The translations under genes were made by a program, and so were the position numbers. The notes under the pieces were generated by a model that did no database searches, had not been told where the DNA came from, and was given only the letters and a program-made list of their open reading frames with translations. From assembly GCA_019747815.1 (NCBI GenBank), contig JAIEQJ010000104.1, positions 1-47,050 of the forward strand: a stretch of DNA of 47,050 nucleotides. Reading direction: 5' to 3'. Below are positions 19,545-28,953 of the stretch, in pieces (positions within the stretch are counted from its first letter, which is position 1; each line of letters begins with the position of its first letter). Source of the DNA: Hyphomonadaceae bacterium. Its GTDB lineage: Bacteria; Pseudomonadota; Alphaproteobacteria; Rhizobiales; Hyphomicrobiaceae.

Positions 19545-20309
19545 TCAGCAGGCCAGCGCCTGCTCGAGCACCTTGCGCATCCCCTGGTGGGTCAGGTCGA
19601 GGAACAGCGGCGTCACCGAGATGTATCCGGCATACACCGCCGCCAGATCCGTGCCCTCCTGCGCGTTGGAGCGGCGCCGCTCGAACGCCAGCCAATAGTA
19701 GGGATTGCCCCAGGTGTCGTGGCGTTCCTCGATATTGAGAAGCCCGGGGTCGCGCCGGCCCTGGCTGGTCACCATGGTGCCGGCGACATCATCGGGCTCC
19801 CGGTCAGGGAAATTGATGTTCATGACGCTGGACGCGGGCCAGTCCAGCGCCAGGAGCTTGCGCAGCAGTCCCGGCCCATGCGCCAGGGCCGTCTGCCAGC
19901 GCACGGCCCTGCCGCTTTCGAAGCCAAAAGCCTGCGACAGGGCGATGGAGCGCACCCCCAGGATGGTGCCTTCGAACGCGCCGGCGATGGTGCCTGAATA
20001 GGTGACATCCTCGGCCATGTTGGCGCCGCGGTTGATGCCCGACAGGACGAGATCGGGCGTCTTGTCCTTGAGCACGTGGCGCACGCCCATGATGACGCTG
20101 TCGGTGGGCGTGCCGCGCACGGCGAAGGCCCGCTCATCGAGCTTGCGCATGCGCAACGGCTCGTGCAGCGAGAGCGAATGGCTGGCGCCCGACTGGTTGG
20201 TCTCGGGTGCGACGACCCAGACATCGTCGCTGAGCTGGTTGGCGATGTCCCGCAGGGCATGCAGGCCGGGGGAATCGATGCCGTCGTCGTTGGTCAGCAG
20301 GATGCGCAT
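19545..20309 (-). CDS. surE: 5'/3'-nucleotidase SurE
   Basis: A 254-residue SurE, a divalent-metal-dependent nucleotidase that removes phosphate from nucleoside 5'- and 3'-monophosphates. The N-terminal [16 protein letters not shown] carries the metal-binding Asp pair. Conserved blocks [21 protein letters not shown] and [19 protein letters not shown] follow. The ATG at 20309 begins directly at the family start; one three codons earlier is also in frame. About 290 bp separate it from the NlpD-like gene, with no trace of pcm. Confidence 0.97.
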   Translation of the reverse strand: MRILLTNDDGIDSPGLHALRDIANQLSDDVWVVAPETNQSGASHSLSLHEPLRMRKLDERAFAVRGTPTDSVIMGVRHVLKDKTPDLVLSGINRGANMAEDVTYSGTIAGAFEGTILGVRSIALSQAFGFESGRAVRWQTALAHGPGLLRKLLALDWPASSVMNINFPDREPDDVAGTMVTSQGRRDPGLLNIEERHDTWGNPYYWLAFERRRSNAQEGTDLAAVYAGYISVTPLFLDLTHQGMRKVLEQALAC

Positions 20310-20380
20310 GGCAGGCAATCTATCGGCGAGCCAAAGTTATGCAATGCGCAATACGCACATGCTGCGCAATGCAGCACTGA

Positions 20381-20417
20381 GGGCCTGTCATTGCGGGCCT
20401 GTCATTGCGGGCCTGTC
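20381..20417. repeat. 14-bp tandem repeat, about 2.6 copies
   Basis: GGGCCTGTCATTGC is repeated directly at 20381-20394 and 20395-20408, followed by GGGCCTGTC at 20409-20417. It lies in the 190-bp intergenic region between divergent surE and the glutaredoxin gene. It could affect spacing of control elements or be simple slippage. Confidence 0.7.
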
Positions 20418-20556
20418 TCCCAGGCCATCCCGGCGCGCATGGGATCGATGCATCGGGCCGCCTTCCCACGGCGGCGACATCACCTAAATAACGGGCTATA
20501 TGAGACAGACTGACACGCCCCCGCCACACCTCCCACCGCTCGCCGCGCCGCAGCCG

Positions 20557-20814
20557 ATGCCCAAGGTCGTCATCTACACCACGCCCTTCTGCTCCTACTG
20601 CCTGATGGCCAAGCGGCTGCTAACCAAGAAGGGCGTGCAGTTCGAGGAGATCGACGTCGCGGGCAACCGGGACCTGCGCGAGGAACTGGTCGCCAAGTCC
20701 GGCGGCCGCACCACCGTGCCGCAAATCTGGATCGGCGACACCCACGTCGGCGGCAGCGACGACCTCTACGCCCTGGAGCGCGCGGGCAGGCTCGACCTGC
20801 TGCTGGCGGGGTGA
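20557..20814 (+). CDS. grxC: Glutaredoxin 3 family protein
   Basis: An 85-residue class I dithiol glutaredoxin that reduces disulfides and mixed glutathione disulfides in the cytoplasm. The active site is TTPFCSYCLMAK near residue 10. The glutathione-binding TVP (GGRTTVPQIWIGD) and GGSDDLYALE complete the family pattern. I use the ATG at 20557 because MPKVVIYTT is where family members begin. An in-frame ATG at 20500 would add 19 Pro-rich residues, and neither has a clear Shine-Dalgarno. Its 3' end meets the end of the MobA-like gene convergently. Confidence 0.93.
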   Translation: MPKVVIYTTPFCSYCLMAKRLLTKKGVQFEEIDVAGNRDLREELVAKSGGRTTVPQIWIGDTHVGGSDDLYALERAGRLDLLLAG

Positions 20815-20827
20815 CGCGACAGCGCAG

Positions 20828-21429
20828 CTAGCGGCCGCGCAGTTGCGCCAGCGCCTCCGGCGTATCGATGTCGGCAAAGATGGCATCGGTGCCGAGGTCG
20901 ACCTCGGTCACTTGATGTGCATGCTCGCGCAAGAGCCGCTTGGCGCCAACATCGCCGCCCAGGTACAGGAGCTCGGAGAAGAAGGCGGATGGCCACAGCA
21001 CTGGATTGCCGCGCCTGCCCCGATGCGTCGGCACGATGATGGCCATGCCATTCTCGGCCAGAAACGCGCCGATCAGCCGATCGATGTGCTCGGGCGAAAT
21101 CTGCGGCATGTCGCCCAGCAGAACCAGCGCACCGGCGCAGGGGCTCGGCAGCGCCCCGATCCCGGCCTTGAGCGAGCTGGCAAGCCCCGTCGCATAGTCC
21201 GGGTTGGCGACCATCCTCACATCGAGCCCCGCCAGCACGGCAGCAACCTCGGCCGCCATATGGCCGGTCACGACCAGCACCGGCCTGGCCCGGCTCGCGA
21301 GCGCCGCCTCCGCCACGTGCCGCACCACGGCCTTGCCGTCGAGGTCGGCGAGAAGCTTGTTGTGAGCGCCCATGCGCGTGGAGCGCCCGGCGGCCAGCAC
21401 GACGGCCGCGATCTGCGGCACATCCCCGC

Positions 21430-21442
<13 letters not shown>
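20828..21442 (-). CDS. MobA/MocA-like nucleotidyltransferase
   Basis: A 204-residue protein of the MobA-like NTP transferase family. Family members attach CMP or GMP to molybdopterin; others act on different small molecules. The nucleotide-binding start is AAVVLAAGRSTRMGAHNKLL with the GRSxRMG loop and Lys. VLLGDMPQI carries the metal-binding Asp, and GRRGNPVLW follows. The pattern is closest to MocA-type cytidylyltransferases of aerobic Mo-enzyme maturation, but no Mo enzyme is nearby. It overlaps livF by 13 bp at its start, so it is translated as the last gene of the liv operon. Confidence 0.82.
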
Positions 21443-22224
<782 letters not shown>

Positions 22225-22315
22225 TGTGCGCCTTGTCATCCCGGTCGAAGGGCGCAGCCCGGAGAGCCGGGACCCAGAGGCAACACGCTCTCCGCCCCTG
22301 GGTCCCTGCCATTCG

Positions 22316-22392
22316 CTAGTGTGATGATCGAGAAATTCGCCCTTCCTCGCAGCCCGCCTGCTGAGCGAATTTCTCGATCTGAATCACACTAG
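22316..22392. mobile_element. MITE-like hairpin module 1 (CTAGTGT ends)
   Basis: A 77-bp near-perfect palindrome. The outer arms CTAGTGTGAT / ATCACACTAG flank inner arms ATCGAGAAATTCGC / GCGAATTTCTCGAT around a 24-nt loop. It lies inside an older intergenic repeat and carries no gene. Its CTAG-containing terminal repeats suggest movement by an element acting in trans; no transposase is present here. Confidence 0.6.
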
Positions 22393-22405
22393 AACCATGA
22401 ACTTG

Positions 22406-22480
22406 CTAGTGTCCTTTCGATCGCGAAGTTCGTTCAGCGCCTGCTGCAAGATCCGGCGAACTTCGCGATCGGGACACTAG
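22406..22480. mobile_element. MITE-like hairpin module 2 (CTAGTGT ends)
   Basis: A 75-bp palindrome with the same design as module 1. The outer arms are CTAGTGTCC / GGACACTAG and the inner arms CGATCGCGAAGTTCG / CGAACTTCGCGATCG. The inner arms differ from module 1 in sequence, but both resemble a gATCGcGAA-type core. Only 13 bp separate the two modules. Confidence 0.6.
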
Positions 22481-22518
22481 CGCGAATTCCGGGATGACAC
22501 TACCCTATGTCATCCGCA

Positions 22519-23757
22519 CTAGTTGACGGCCGCCAGGTGCTTCTGGATCACGGACCGATAGGCCTGGAACCAGTCGCCGTTCTTGGTGAGCTTGCCGTCC
22601 TTGACGGTCCACACCTGCACCCAGCCGCCGCCCTCGTGATCCTGGGGCGTCACCTCCATCGGCGGCACCATGCCTCCAAGAGTGAAGCCCTTGATCGACT
22701 CCATGCCCCGCCTGACGTCCTCGCTCGACGGCTTGGCGCCGCCCTTGGCCTTGACGGCATTGCGCGCCGCCTCCACGTGCAGCGCCGCGATCACGACGCC
22801 ACGGTTGTAGAAGACGCTGACCTCCTGCGCGGAAGGCACGCCCTTGCCCTGCGCCTGGTACATCGCATTGATGTCCTTGATGACCTGGAAGTCCGGGCCG
22901 ACGCCGGCAAACTGGATGGTGTTGTAGCCGTTGGCGAGCTCATAGCCGCCGGCGGCCTTGATATCGGCTTCCGAGGCGCCCCAGACGAACGAGATCACCT
23001 TGCTCAGCGGATAGCCCTTGCCTTTCAGCTCCTTCACCGAGACCGACGGCGAGCGCCCGAACAGATGCGTGACGACAAAGTCAGGCTTGAAGCGGCCGGT
23101 GATGTCGAGCACCTGGGCGCCCATCTCCACGCCCGGCGCCGGAACGGCAAAGGTGCGCAGTTCGAAACCTTCGCTCTTGGCCAGGTCTTCGAAGATGACC
23201 AGCGGCTCCTTTCCCGCCGGGTTGTCGTAGTAGAGATAGCCGATCTTCTTGCCCTTGAGATCACCGAGCTCCTTCTTGATGAAGGCGATGGCGCCCGCCG
23301 CCTGCGACCAATAGCTGGCTGCAATCGGGAACACATAGGGGAAGCGCTTGCCGTCCGCGGCGGCCGCGGTGCCGAAACCGGGCGCCGTGCCCAGAATCTT
23401 GTCCTCCTCGAGCTTCTTGGTGAGGGCCATCGTGTGCGGCGTGCCATAGAGGCTGGTCAGCACCGCGCCTTCCTTTTTGAAGCGCTCGTGCGCCTCCATC
23501 GCGGGCGGCACCTTGTATTCGTTGTCGATCTCGAGCACGCGGACCTTGTAGCCCTCGACACCGCCCTTGCTGTTCACGAGCGAGATGTAGTCGTGGTAGC
23601 CGGGGCATAGGAACACGCCTACCGTCTGGGTGGCGCCCGTGCGGTCACAGTGCAGGCCGAACACGAGCTCCTTCTCCTGCGCAAATGCGGCGCTGCTCGC
23701 CACCGCCATCGCGCCCGCCGCCGCAGCGAAGCGCAGCCACTTCATGCTTGTCGACAT
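22519..23757 (-). CDS. Periplasmic substrate-binding protein of a Liv-type ABC transporter
   Basis: A 412-residue LivJ-like type I periplasmic binding protein. A cleavable signal (MKWLRFAAAAGAMAVASSAA, then FAQ) is followed by two lobes. Recognisable parts are VFGLHCDRTGATQTVGVFLCPG, LTSLYGTPHTMALTKKLEED and KKIGYLYYDNPAGKEPLV. The sequence is closer to the group annotated as binding aromatic or other carboxylic acids than to true Leu/Ile/Val binders, which fits the acyl-CoA ligase gene in the operon. That is inference, not proof. An AAGGAGG Shine-Dalgarno lies 7 bp before the ATG, the best in the operon, as expected for the most abundant component. Confidence 0.88.
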   Translation of the reverse strand: MSTSMKWLRFAAAAGAMAVASSAAFAQEKELVFGLHCDRTGATQTVGVFLCPGYHDYISLVNSKGGVEGYKVRVLEIDNEYKVPPAMEAHERFKKEGAVLTSLYGTPHTMALTKKLEEDKILGTAPGFGTAAAADGKRFPYVFPIAASYWSQAAGAIAFIKKELGDLKGKKIGYLYYDNPAGKEPLVIFEDLAKSEGFELRTFAVPAPGVEMGAQVLDITGRFKPDFVVTHLFGRSPSVSVKELKGKGYPLSKVISFVWGASEADIKAAGGYELANGYNTIQFAGVGPDFQVIKDINAMYQAQGKGVPSAQEVSVFYNRGVVIAALHVEAARNAVKAKGGAKPSSEDVRRGMESIKGFTLGGMVPPMEVTPQDHEGGGWVQVWTVKDGKLTKNGDWFQAYRSVIQKHLAAVN

Positions 23758-23788
23758 TGCATTTCCTCCTTCGCGTTTTCTTCCTCAA

Positions 23789-24856
23789 TCAATATGAGAA
23801 TGGCCAGGTCCTGAAATAGTTGCGGATGTTGCGCCACAGGCGGTTCAGGCCCTCGGGCTCCACCACCAGAAAGAAGATGATCAGGGCGCCGAACAGCACC
23901 AGCCGGGTGCTGGCCACCACGCTGGAAAGCTCCCCCGCCGTGAAGAACAGACCCGCAAGCGGCTCCATGATCAGACGGATCATGATCGGCAGCATGGTGA
24001 CGAACACCGCACCCAGGATCGAGCCCAGGACGGAGCCCAGGCCGCCGATGATGATCATGGCGAGGTAGTCGATCGATACGCCGATCTGGAACTGCTCGTA
24101 GTTGGCGATACCCAGATAGTAGGTGTAGAGCACGCCGCAGACACCCGCGTAGAACGACGAGATCGCGAACGCCAGCAGCTTGTAGCGGTAGATGTTGATG
24201 CCGATGATCTCGGCGGCGATGTCCTGATCGCGGATGGCGACGAAGGCGCGGCCGATGCGGCTGCGCACCAGGTTGAGCGTGGCCACGATGGCGAGGGCGG
24301 CAAAGAACAGCAGGAAGAAGTAGAGCTGCCCCTGGGTCCTGATCTGGTGCCCCATCAGCGCGGGCCGCGGCACCTGGATGGAGGCCTGCGCGCCACCGGA
24401 GATGGCCGGCGTGTGGTTGATCACCCACTCGATGATGAGCTGGCCCGCGAGCGTGGCAATGGCGAGATACAGCCCCTTGATCCTGAGGCTCGGAATGCCG
24501 ACGATGGCACCGATCAGCGCCGCCATCAGGCCGCCGGCGGGCAGCGTGATCCAGAACGGCAGGTCAAAGCGCACCGCGAGGTTGGCCGCGGTATAGGCGC
24601 CCACCGACATGAACGCGGCGTGGCCAACCGAGATCTGCCCCGTGTAGCCGACCAGGATGTTGAGGCCCAGCGCGCCGACGACGGCGATCAGCGACAGGTT
24701 GATGATCGACAGATAATAATCGTGCAGCGCCAGCGGCAGGATTACCGCGAACAGCACGATGAAGGCCGCCACCGTCCAGCGGGCGATGGGCAGCGGATAG
24801 AGCGCCATATCCGCGGCGTAGCTGGTCTTGAACACGCCTGACTCGCGATGCAGCAT
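23789..24856 (-). CDS. livM: Liv-type ABC transporter permease LivM
   Basis: A 355-residue inner-membrane permease with about ten hydrophobic segments. It carries the LivM signature LNILVGYTGQISVGHAAFMSVGA (split here across two helices) and the cytoplasmic coupling loop RIGRAFVAIRDQDIAAEIIG. The C-terminal GGLGSVLGSILGAVFV is also typical. It pairs with LivH to form the channel. It follows livH by 12 bp and precedes the substrate-binding gene by 31 bp. The true start could be the internal ATG (MALYPLPIAR), as the first residues are not hydrophobic. Confidence 0.93.
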   Translation of the reverse strand: MLHRESGVFKTSYAADMALYPLPIARWTVAAFIVLFAVILPLALHDYYLSIINLSLIAVVGALGLNILVGYTGQISVGHAAFMSVGAYTAANLAVRFDLPFWITLPAGGLMAALIGAIVGIPSLRIKGLYLAIATLAGQLIIEWVINHTPAISGGAQASIQVPRPALMGHQIRTQGQLYFFLLFFAALAIVATLNLVRSRIGRAFVAIRDQDIAAEIIGINIYRYKLLAFAISSFYAGVCGVLYTYYLGIANYEQFQIGVSIDYLAMIIIGGLGSVLGSILGAVFVTMLPIMIRLIMEPLAGLFFTAGELSSVVASTRLVLFGALIIFFLVVEPEGLNRLWRNIRNYFRTWPFSY

Positions 24857-24868
24857 GTCTGCGTCCGC

Positions 24869-25765
24869 CTATACGCGCTCTATCCTGTGCGTGCCGAAGA
24901 TGCCGTAGGGCCTGAACATCAAGGCGATGATCATCAGCACGTAGGGCGCGAAATCCTTGGTGCCGCCGCCCACGTACGGGTCGAGGTAGCCGGCGGCGAG
25001 GCTCTCGACGACGCCCACGATGAGCCCGCCCACCACCGCGCCCAGGATCGAGTCGAGCCCACCCAGGATGACCACGGGGAACACCTTGAGGCCCACCAGC
25101 GCCAGGTGCACGTCCACGCCCAGCATGCTGCCCCAGATCACGCCGCCCAGCGCCGACACCGTGCCGGCCATGGCCCAGGCGAGCGCGAAGTAGCGCTCCA
25201 CATTGATGCCCATGGCCATGGCCACCTGCTGGTTGTCGGCGACGGCACGCATGGCCACCCCCATGCGGCTCTTCAGGAAGAACCAGGTGAAGAGCGCCAG
25301 GAACCCCAGGGTGACGACGACGCCCAGGATCTGAATGGGCGGCAGCGAGAAGGGACCGAAGCCGATCGGCATGTCGCCGATGTGCAGCGACACGGCCCGC
25401 GTCTCCCCGCCGACTGTGATCGGCGGCAGGCCGCGCAGCATGGCGCCGAGGCCGATGGTGGCCATGATGACGGCAATGATCGGCCGGCCGAGCAGGGGCC
25501 GCAGCACGACGCGCTCAAGCGCGAAGCTGAACGCCACCATGACGGCGACGGCGATGCCCACCGCGGCCAGCACCGGCATGCCCTTGGCCGCCAGCGCCAG
25601 CGCCGCCACGAAGCCCGCCAGCATGACGAACTCGCCCTGGGCGAAATTGATGGCATCGGTGGCCTTGTAGACGAGCACGAACCCGAGCGCGATCAGCGAG
25701 TACATCAACCCGATCGACAGGCCACTGACGACGAGGGCGGAGGCAAACTGCAGCTCTTCCCACAT
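24869..25765 (-). CDS. livH: Liv-type ABC transporter permease LivH
   Basis: A 298-residue permease with about eight transmembrane segments. Family motifs are SIGLMYSLIALGFVLVYKAT, DAINFAQGEFVMLAGF and the coupling loop SRMGVAMRAVADNQQVAMAMG. The terminal GGLDSILGAVVGGLIVG is also typical. A GGGAGG Shine-Dalgarno precedes adjacent GTG and ATG codons (25768 and 25765); I take the ATG. It follows the acyl-CoA ligase gene after a 175-bp gap filled by an intergenic repeat. Confidence 0.94.
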   Translation of the reverse strand: MWEELQFASALVVSGLSIGLMYSLIALGFVLVYKATDAINFAQGEFVMLAGFVAALALAAKGMPVLAAVGIAVAVMVAFSFALERVVLRPLLGRPIIAVIMATIGLGAMLRGLPPITVGGETRAVSLHIGDMPIGFGPFSLPPIQILGVVVTLGFLALFTWFFLKSRMGVAMRAVADNQQVAMAMGINVERYFALAWAMAGTVSALGGVIWGSMLGVDVHLALVGLKVFPVVILGGLDSILGAVVGGLIVGVVESLAAGYLDPYVGGGTKDFAPYVLMIIALMFRPYGIFGTHRIERV

Positions 25766-25798
25766 CACGCAGCCCTCCCTCGATCTGCTCGAGAGCTT

Positions 25799-25914
25799 GT
25801 CATCCCGGCCGGAGCGCGGCCAGCGCGGAGAGCCGGGACCCAGGGCAACGCATTGCGCGTCCGCATTACAGCCCCTGGGTCCCGGATATTCGCTGGCGCG
25901 AATTCCGGGATGAC
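25799..25914. repeat. CTGGGTCCCGG / CCGGGATGAC repeat, intact copy
   Basis: A 116-bp element with terminal inverted repeats GTCATCCCGG and CCGGGATGAC, containing AGCCGGGACCCAGGG and its complement CCCCTGGGTCCCGG. It lies between livH and the acyl-CoA ligase gene. It is the reference copy against which the interrupted copy (22235-22498) and the half copy (17731-17771) can be read. Confidence 0.85.
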
Positions 25915-25940
25915 AGTTGCAGTTGCCATCATGTGGTGTC

Positions 25941-27884
25941 TCATGCCGCCAATTGCCTGCTGCCGCCTGAGGGCGCGATGTCGTGGATGGTGAGCGTCGA
26001 GGTGAGCGAGCTCTTGCGGCCGTCCTCGAAGGTGATGTCCATGGTCAGCCGCGCGTCCTTGGCGCCGCTGTAGAGGGCGGCGATGACGGGCGCATACTTC
26101 TCGGCGACGAACGCGCGGCGCACCTTGCGCGTACGCGTCATCTCGGCATCGTCGGCGTCCAGCTCCTTGTTGAGCAGCACGATGCGCGCCACTTTGGTGG
26201 TGCCCGGCAGCGTGGCGTTGATCTTGCCCACCTCCTCGATGACGAGCCGCGCCACCTCCGGCTTGGCCGCAAGGTCCATGAAGCTCGTATAGGGCAGGCT
26301 GCGCTGCTCGGCCCACTTGCCCACCGTGCTCATGTCGATGGCCACCATGGCGGCGACAAACGGGTGCTGGTCGCCGAACGCCACCGCCTCGCGAATGTAG
26401 GGGCTGTATTTCAGCTTGTTCTCGATGAACTGCGGCGCGAACGGGGTGCCGTCGGCGAGCTTGCCGACATCCTTGGCGCGGTCGATGATGGCCAGGTGGC
26501 CGCGCGGATCGATCAGACCCGCATCGCCGGTCTTGAGCCAGCCGTCCGCCGTCAGCGCCTCCCGCGTCGCCTCCTCCTGCTTGTAGTAGCCGAGGAACAC
26601 GCCGGGGCCCTTCACCAGCACCTCGCCGCGCTCGCCGATGCGCACTTCCGTGCCCGGCAGCGTGCGACCCACCGTGTTGGGGTCGGCCTCCTCGTCGTTC
26701 TGCAGGCTCACGAGCGCACTGGCTTCGGTGGCACCATAGATCTGCTTCAGGTTGATGCCGAACGAGCGGAAGAAGCGGAAGGTGTCGGCCCCCAGCGGCG
26801 CGCCGCCGGTGAGGCACCAGCGCGCGTTGCGCAAACCCAGTTGATCGCGCACCGGGCCATAGACGAAAAATTCGCCGAGCCGGCAGGCGATCCTGGTGCC
26901 GAGGGGAACCGGCTTGCCGTCGCCCTTCAGCAGCTCGCGCCGCTCGGCGGCCCGCCGGAAGAATTCGTACACGCGCCGCTTGAGCCAGGACGCGTCCGCG
27001 GTCTTGACCTGCAGTCCGGTGAGCATGTTCTCCCAGATGCGGGGCGGCGCCAGCAGTGCGCTGGGACCCAGCTCGCGCAGGTCGCGCTGGACCGTCTCGG
27101 GGCTCTCGGGGCAATTGCAGGTGGCACCCACCACCAGGCTGGTGCTGAGCGAGAACATGGAATCGCCCACCCATCCCATGGGCAGATAGCACAGCCAGTT
27201 GTCGCCGCGGTTGACGGCCTCCACCGTGGTGAAGCTCTCCGACGTGACAATCATGTTGGCATGGCTGAGCAGCACGCCCTTGGACCGGCCCGTGGTGCCG
27301 GAGGTGTAGGCGATCAGCGCCACGTCCTCGGCCCGCCCCTTTTCGAGCTCGCGCTCGTAGTAGCCGGCATGCTCCGCGTCGAATGCGCGGCCCGCCGCCT
27401 CGATGTCGGTGAACGACTTGAGGATGGCCTCGCGGTAGGCGCTCATGCCGCGCGGGTCCTCGTAGATGAGGAGCCGCAGGCTCGGCAGCTCTGCCCGCAG
27501 CGACAGCACCTTGTCGACCTGCTCCTGGTCCTCGGCCACCACCACCGACACCTCGGCGTGGGTGAGCACGTGGAGCAGCTCGCTGGCGATGGAATCCTGA
27601 TACAGCGGCACCGACATGCCGCCCAGCGCCTGGGTGGCAAGCTGCGCCCAGTAGAGGCGCGCCCGGTTGTCGCCGAGCACGGAGAGCTTGTCGCCGCGCT
27701 TGAAGCCGTGGGCCGCAAGCCCCAACGCAAGGGCACGCACGTGGTCCTGGCACGCACGCCAGGTGTAGCTCTGCCAGATGCCGCGATCCTTCTCGCGCAT
27801 GCCGGGCAACCGGCCGAAGCTCGCCGCATTGCGGCGGAGCAGCTTGGGCAGCGTGTTGGTGGTGGGTTCCGCGGCCAGCTTCAC
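25941..27884 (-). CDS. AMP-forming acyl-CoA synthetase (long-chain fatty acid/aromatic acid-CoA ligase family)
   Basis: A 647-residue ANL-superfamily ligase that activates a carboxylic acid to its acyl-CoA through an acyl-AMP intermediate. The P-loop motif is LIAYTSGTTGRSKGVLLS. The A5 motif is QIYGATEASA and the A7 hinge is WLKTGDAGLID, followed by IDRAKDVGKLADG. The C-terminal domain is present. The GTG start at 27884 (VKLAAEPTTN) follows AGGGAGGT and overlaps the livG stop by 4 bp (GTGA), so the ligase is coupled to the transporter. I infer that it traps the imported acid as its CoA ester. It resembles long-chain/FadD15-type ligases of about 600-650 residues. Longer ORFs in this region are out-of-frame shadows or run through livG. 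Confidence 0.92.
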   Translation of the reverse strand: MKLAAEPTTNTLPKLLRRNAASFGRLPGMREKDRGIWQSYTWRACQDHVRALALGLAAHGFKRGDKLSVLGDNRARLYWAQLATQALGGMSVPLYQDSIASELLHVLTHAEVSVVVAEDQEQVDKVLSLRAELPSLRLLIYEDPRGMSAYREAILKSFTDIEAAGRAFDAEHAGYYERELEKGRAEDVALIAYTSGTTGRSKGVLLSHANMIVTSESFTTVEAVNRGDNWLCYLPMGWVGDSMFSLSTSLVVGATCNCPESPETVQRDLRELGPSALLAPPRIWENMLTGLQVKTADASWLKRRVYEFFRRAAERRELLKGDGKPVPLGTRIACRLGEFFVYGPVRDQLGLRNARWCLTGGAPLGADTFRFFRSFGINLKQIYGATEASALVSLQNDEEADPNTVGRTLPGTEVRIGERGEVLVKGPGVFLGYYKQEEATREALTADGWLKTGDAGLIDPRGHLAIIDRAKDVGKLADGTPFAPQFIENKLKYSPYIREAVAFGDQHPFVAAMVAIDMSTVGKWAEQRSLPYTSFMDLAAKPEVARLVIEEVGKINATLPGTTKVARIVLLNKELDADDAEMTRTRKVRRAFVAEKYAPVIAALYSGAKDARLTMDITFEDGRKSSLTSTLTIHDIAPSGGSRQLAA

Positions 27885-28696
27885 GGACGACCTCCCTTGG
27901 CTGTGCCGAGATAGGCCTGGATCACGGCGGGGTTGTTCTGCACTTCCGCCGGCGCGCCGGCGGCGATCCTGCGGCCGCGGTCGAGCACGACCACGTGGTC
28001 GGAGATGTCCATCACCACGCCCATGTCGTGCTCGATGAGCACCACCGTGACGCCGCGCTCCTGGTTCACGTCGAGCACGTAGCGCGCCATGTCTTCCTTC
28101 TCGTCCTGGTTCATGCCGCCCATGGGCTCGTCGAGCAGCAGGATCGTGGGCTCCAGCGCGAGCGCGCGGCCAAGCTCGACGCGCTTGCGCAGGCCATAGG
28201 GCAGTGCCGCCGTCGGCTGCTTGCGCAGGTCCTGCAGCTTGAGGAACTCGATGATCTCCTCGCACTGGGCGCGGTGCCTGATCTCCTCGCGCTGCGCCAA
28301 GCCCCAGTAGAGCACGCTGCTGAGCACGCCGGCCCGCATGCGCACGTGCCGTCCCAGCATGAGATTGTCGAGCACGGACAGCCCGCCGAACAGCGCGATG
28401 TTCTGGAACGTCCGCGCCACGCCGAGCGCGGCGATCGCGCTCGGGCGCTTGCCGGTGATGTTGCGGCCCTCGAGGCTGATGCGTCCGCTGTCCGGCCGAT
28501 AGAAGCCGGAGATCATGTTGAGCAGCGAGGTCTTGCCGGCCCCGTTCGGGCCGATGATCGACAGGATTCGGCCCTTGGGAATGTCGACCGATACGCCGTC
28601 GACCGCGACCACCCCGCCGAAGCGCTTGGATGCGCCCTCGACCGACATCTGCACGGCCGCAGCCGCAATACGATCCGCGCTCTCGGCGACATTCAT
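27881..28696 (-). CDS. livG: Liv-type ABC transporter ATP-binding protein LivG
   Basis: A 271-residue LivG-type ATPase. Walker A is IIGPNGAGKTSLLNMISG; Walker B ILLLDEPMGGM; H-loop VLIEHDMGVV. The usual LSGGQQ-type signature is altered to LPYGLRKRVELGRALA, which is common in this subgroup. The C-terminal PAVIQAYLG ending is LivG-specific. The start at 28696 (MNVAESADR) gives family length; the frame extends upstream without conservation. It is the first gene of livG-ligase-livH-livM-livJ-livF, so the operon promoter should lie in the 28697-28953 interval, where I recognise no operator. Confidence 0.93.
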   Translation of the reverse strand: MNVAESADRIAAAAVQMSVEGASKRFGGVVAVDGVSVDIPKGRILSIIGPNGAGKTSLLNMISGFYRPDSGRISLEGRNITGKRPSAIAALGVARTFQNIALFGGLSVLDNLMLGRHVRMRAGVLSSVLYWGLAQREEIRHRAQCEEIIEFLKLQDLRKQPTAALPYGLRKRVELGRALALEPTILLLDEPMGGMNQDEKEDMARYVLDVNQERGVTVVLIEHDMGVVMDISDHVVVLDRGRRIAAGAPAEVQNNPAVIQAYLGTAKGGRP

Positions 28697-28953
28697 GCCC
28701 GCCGCCCTCGCAAGCGGACGGCTGCGCGCCAGAGACGCCGACGACCAATGTCGAGCCGATCGGCCCGCATGGATCAACCCTCCCAGGTCCTCCCCGCGTC
28801 CGCCTTGATGATGTGCCGCTCTTTGGCGACGGCGCTCACACGGTGTTACGCGCAATGTAGTTCAGCCCAATGCGCAACGCCACGCCTTCCTGCGTGTGCC
28901 ATCCACAGGCAGCCTTCCGCCAAGCCCGTGAAACGATTTTGGGGCCCAACCAA

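Larger units (their letters stand above)
22235..22498. repeat. CTGGGTCCCGG / CCGGGATGAC repeat, interrupted copy
   Basis: It begins GTCATCCCGGTCGAAGGGCG, passes through AGCCGGGACCCAG and CCCCTGGGTCC, and ends GCGAATTCCGGGATGAC. It matches the intact copy at 25799-25914. Between ATTCGCT and AGCGCGAATTCCGG, where the intact copy is continuous, about 165 bp made of two hairpin modules have been inserted. The whole gap separates livJ from livF. Confidence 0.8.

Noticed and set aside
25765-27753. 662-residue ORF overlapping the acyl-CoA ligase
   Set aside because: The ligase motifs are in the other frame; this one is Arg/Ala/Gly-rich and non-homologous.
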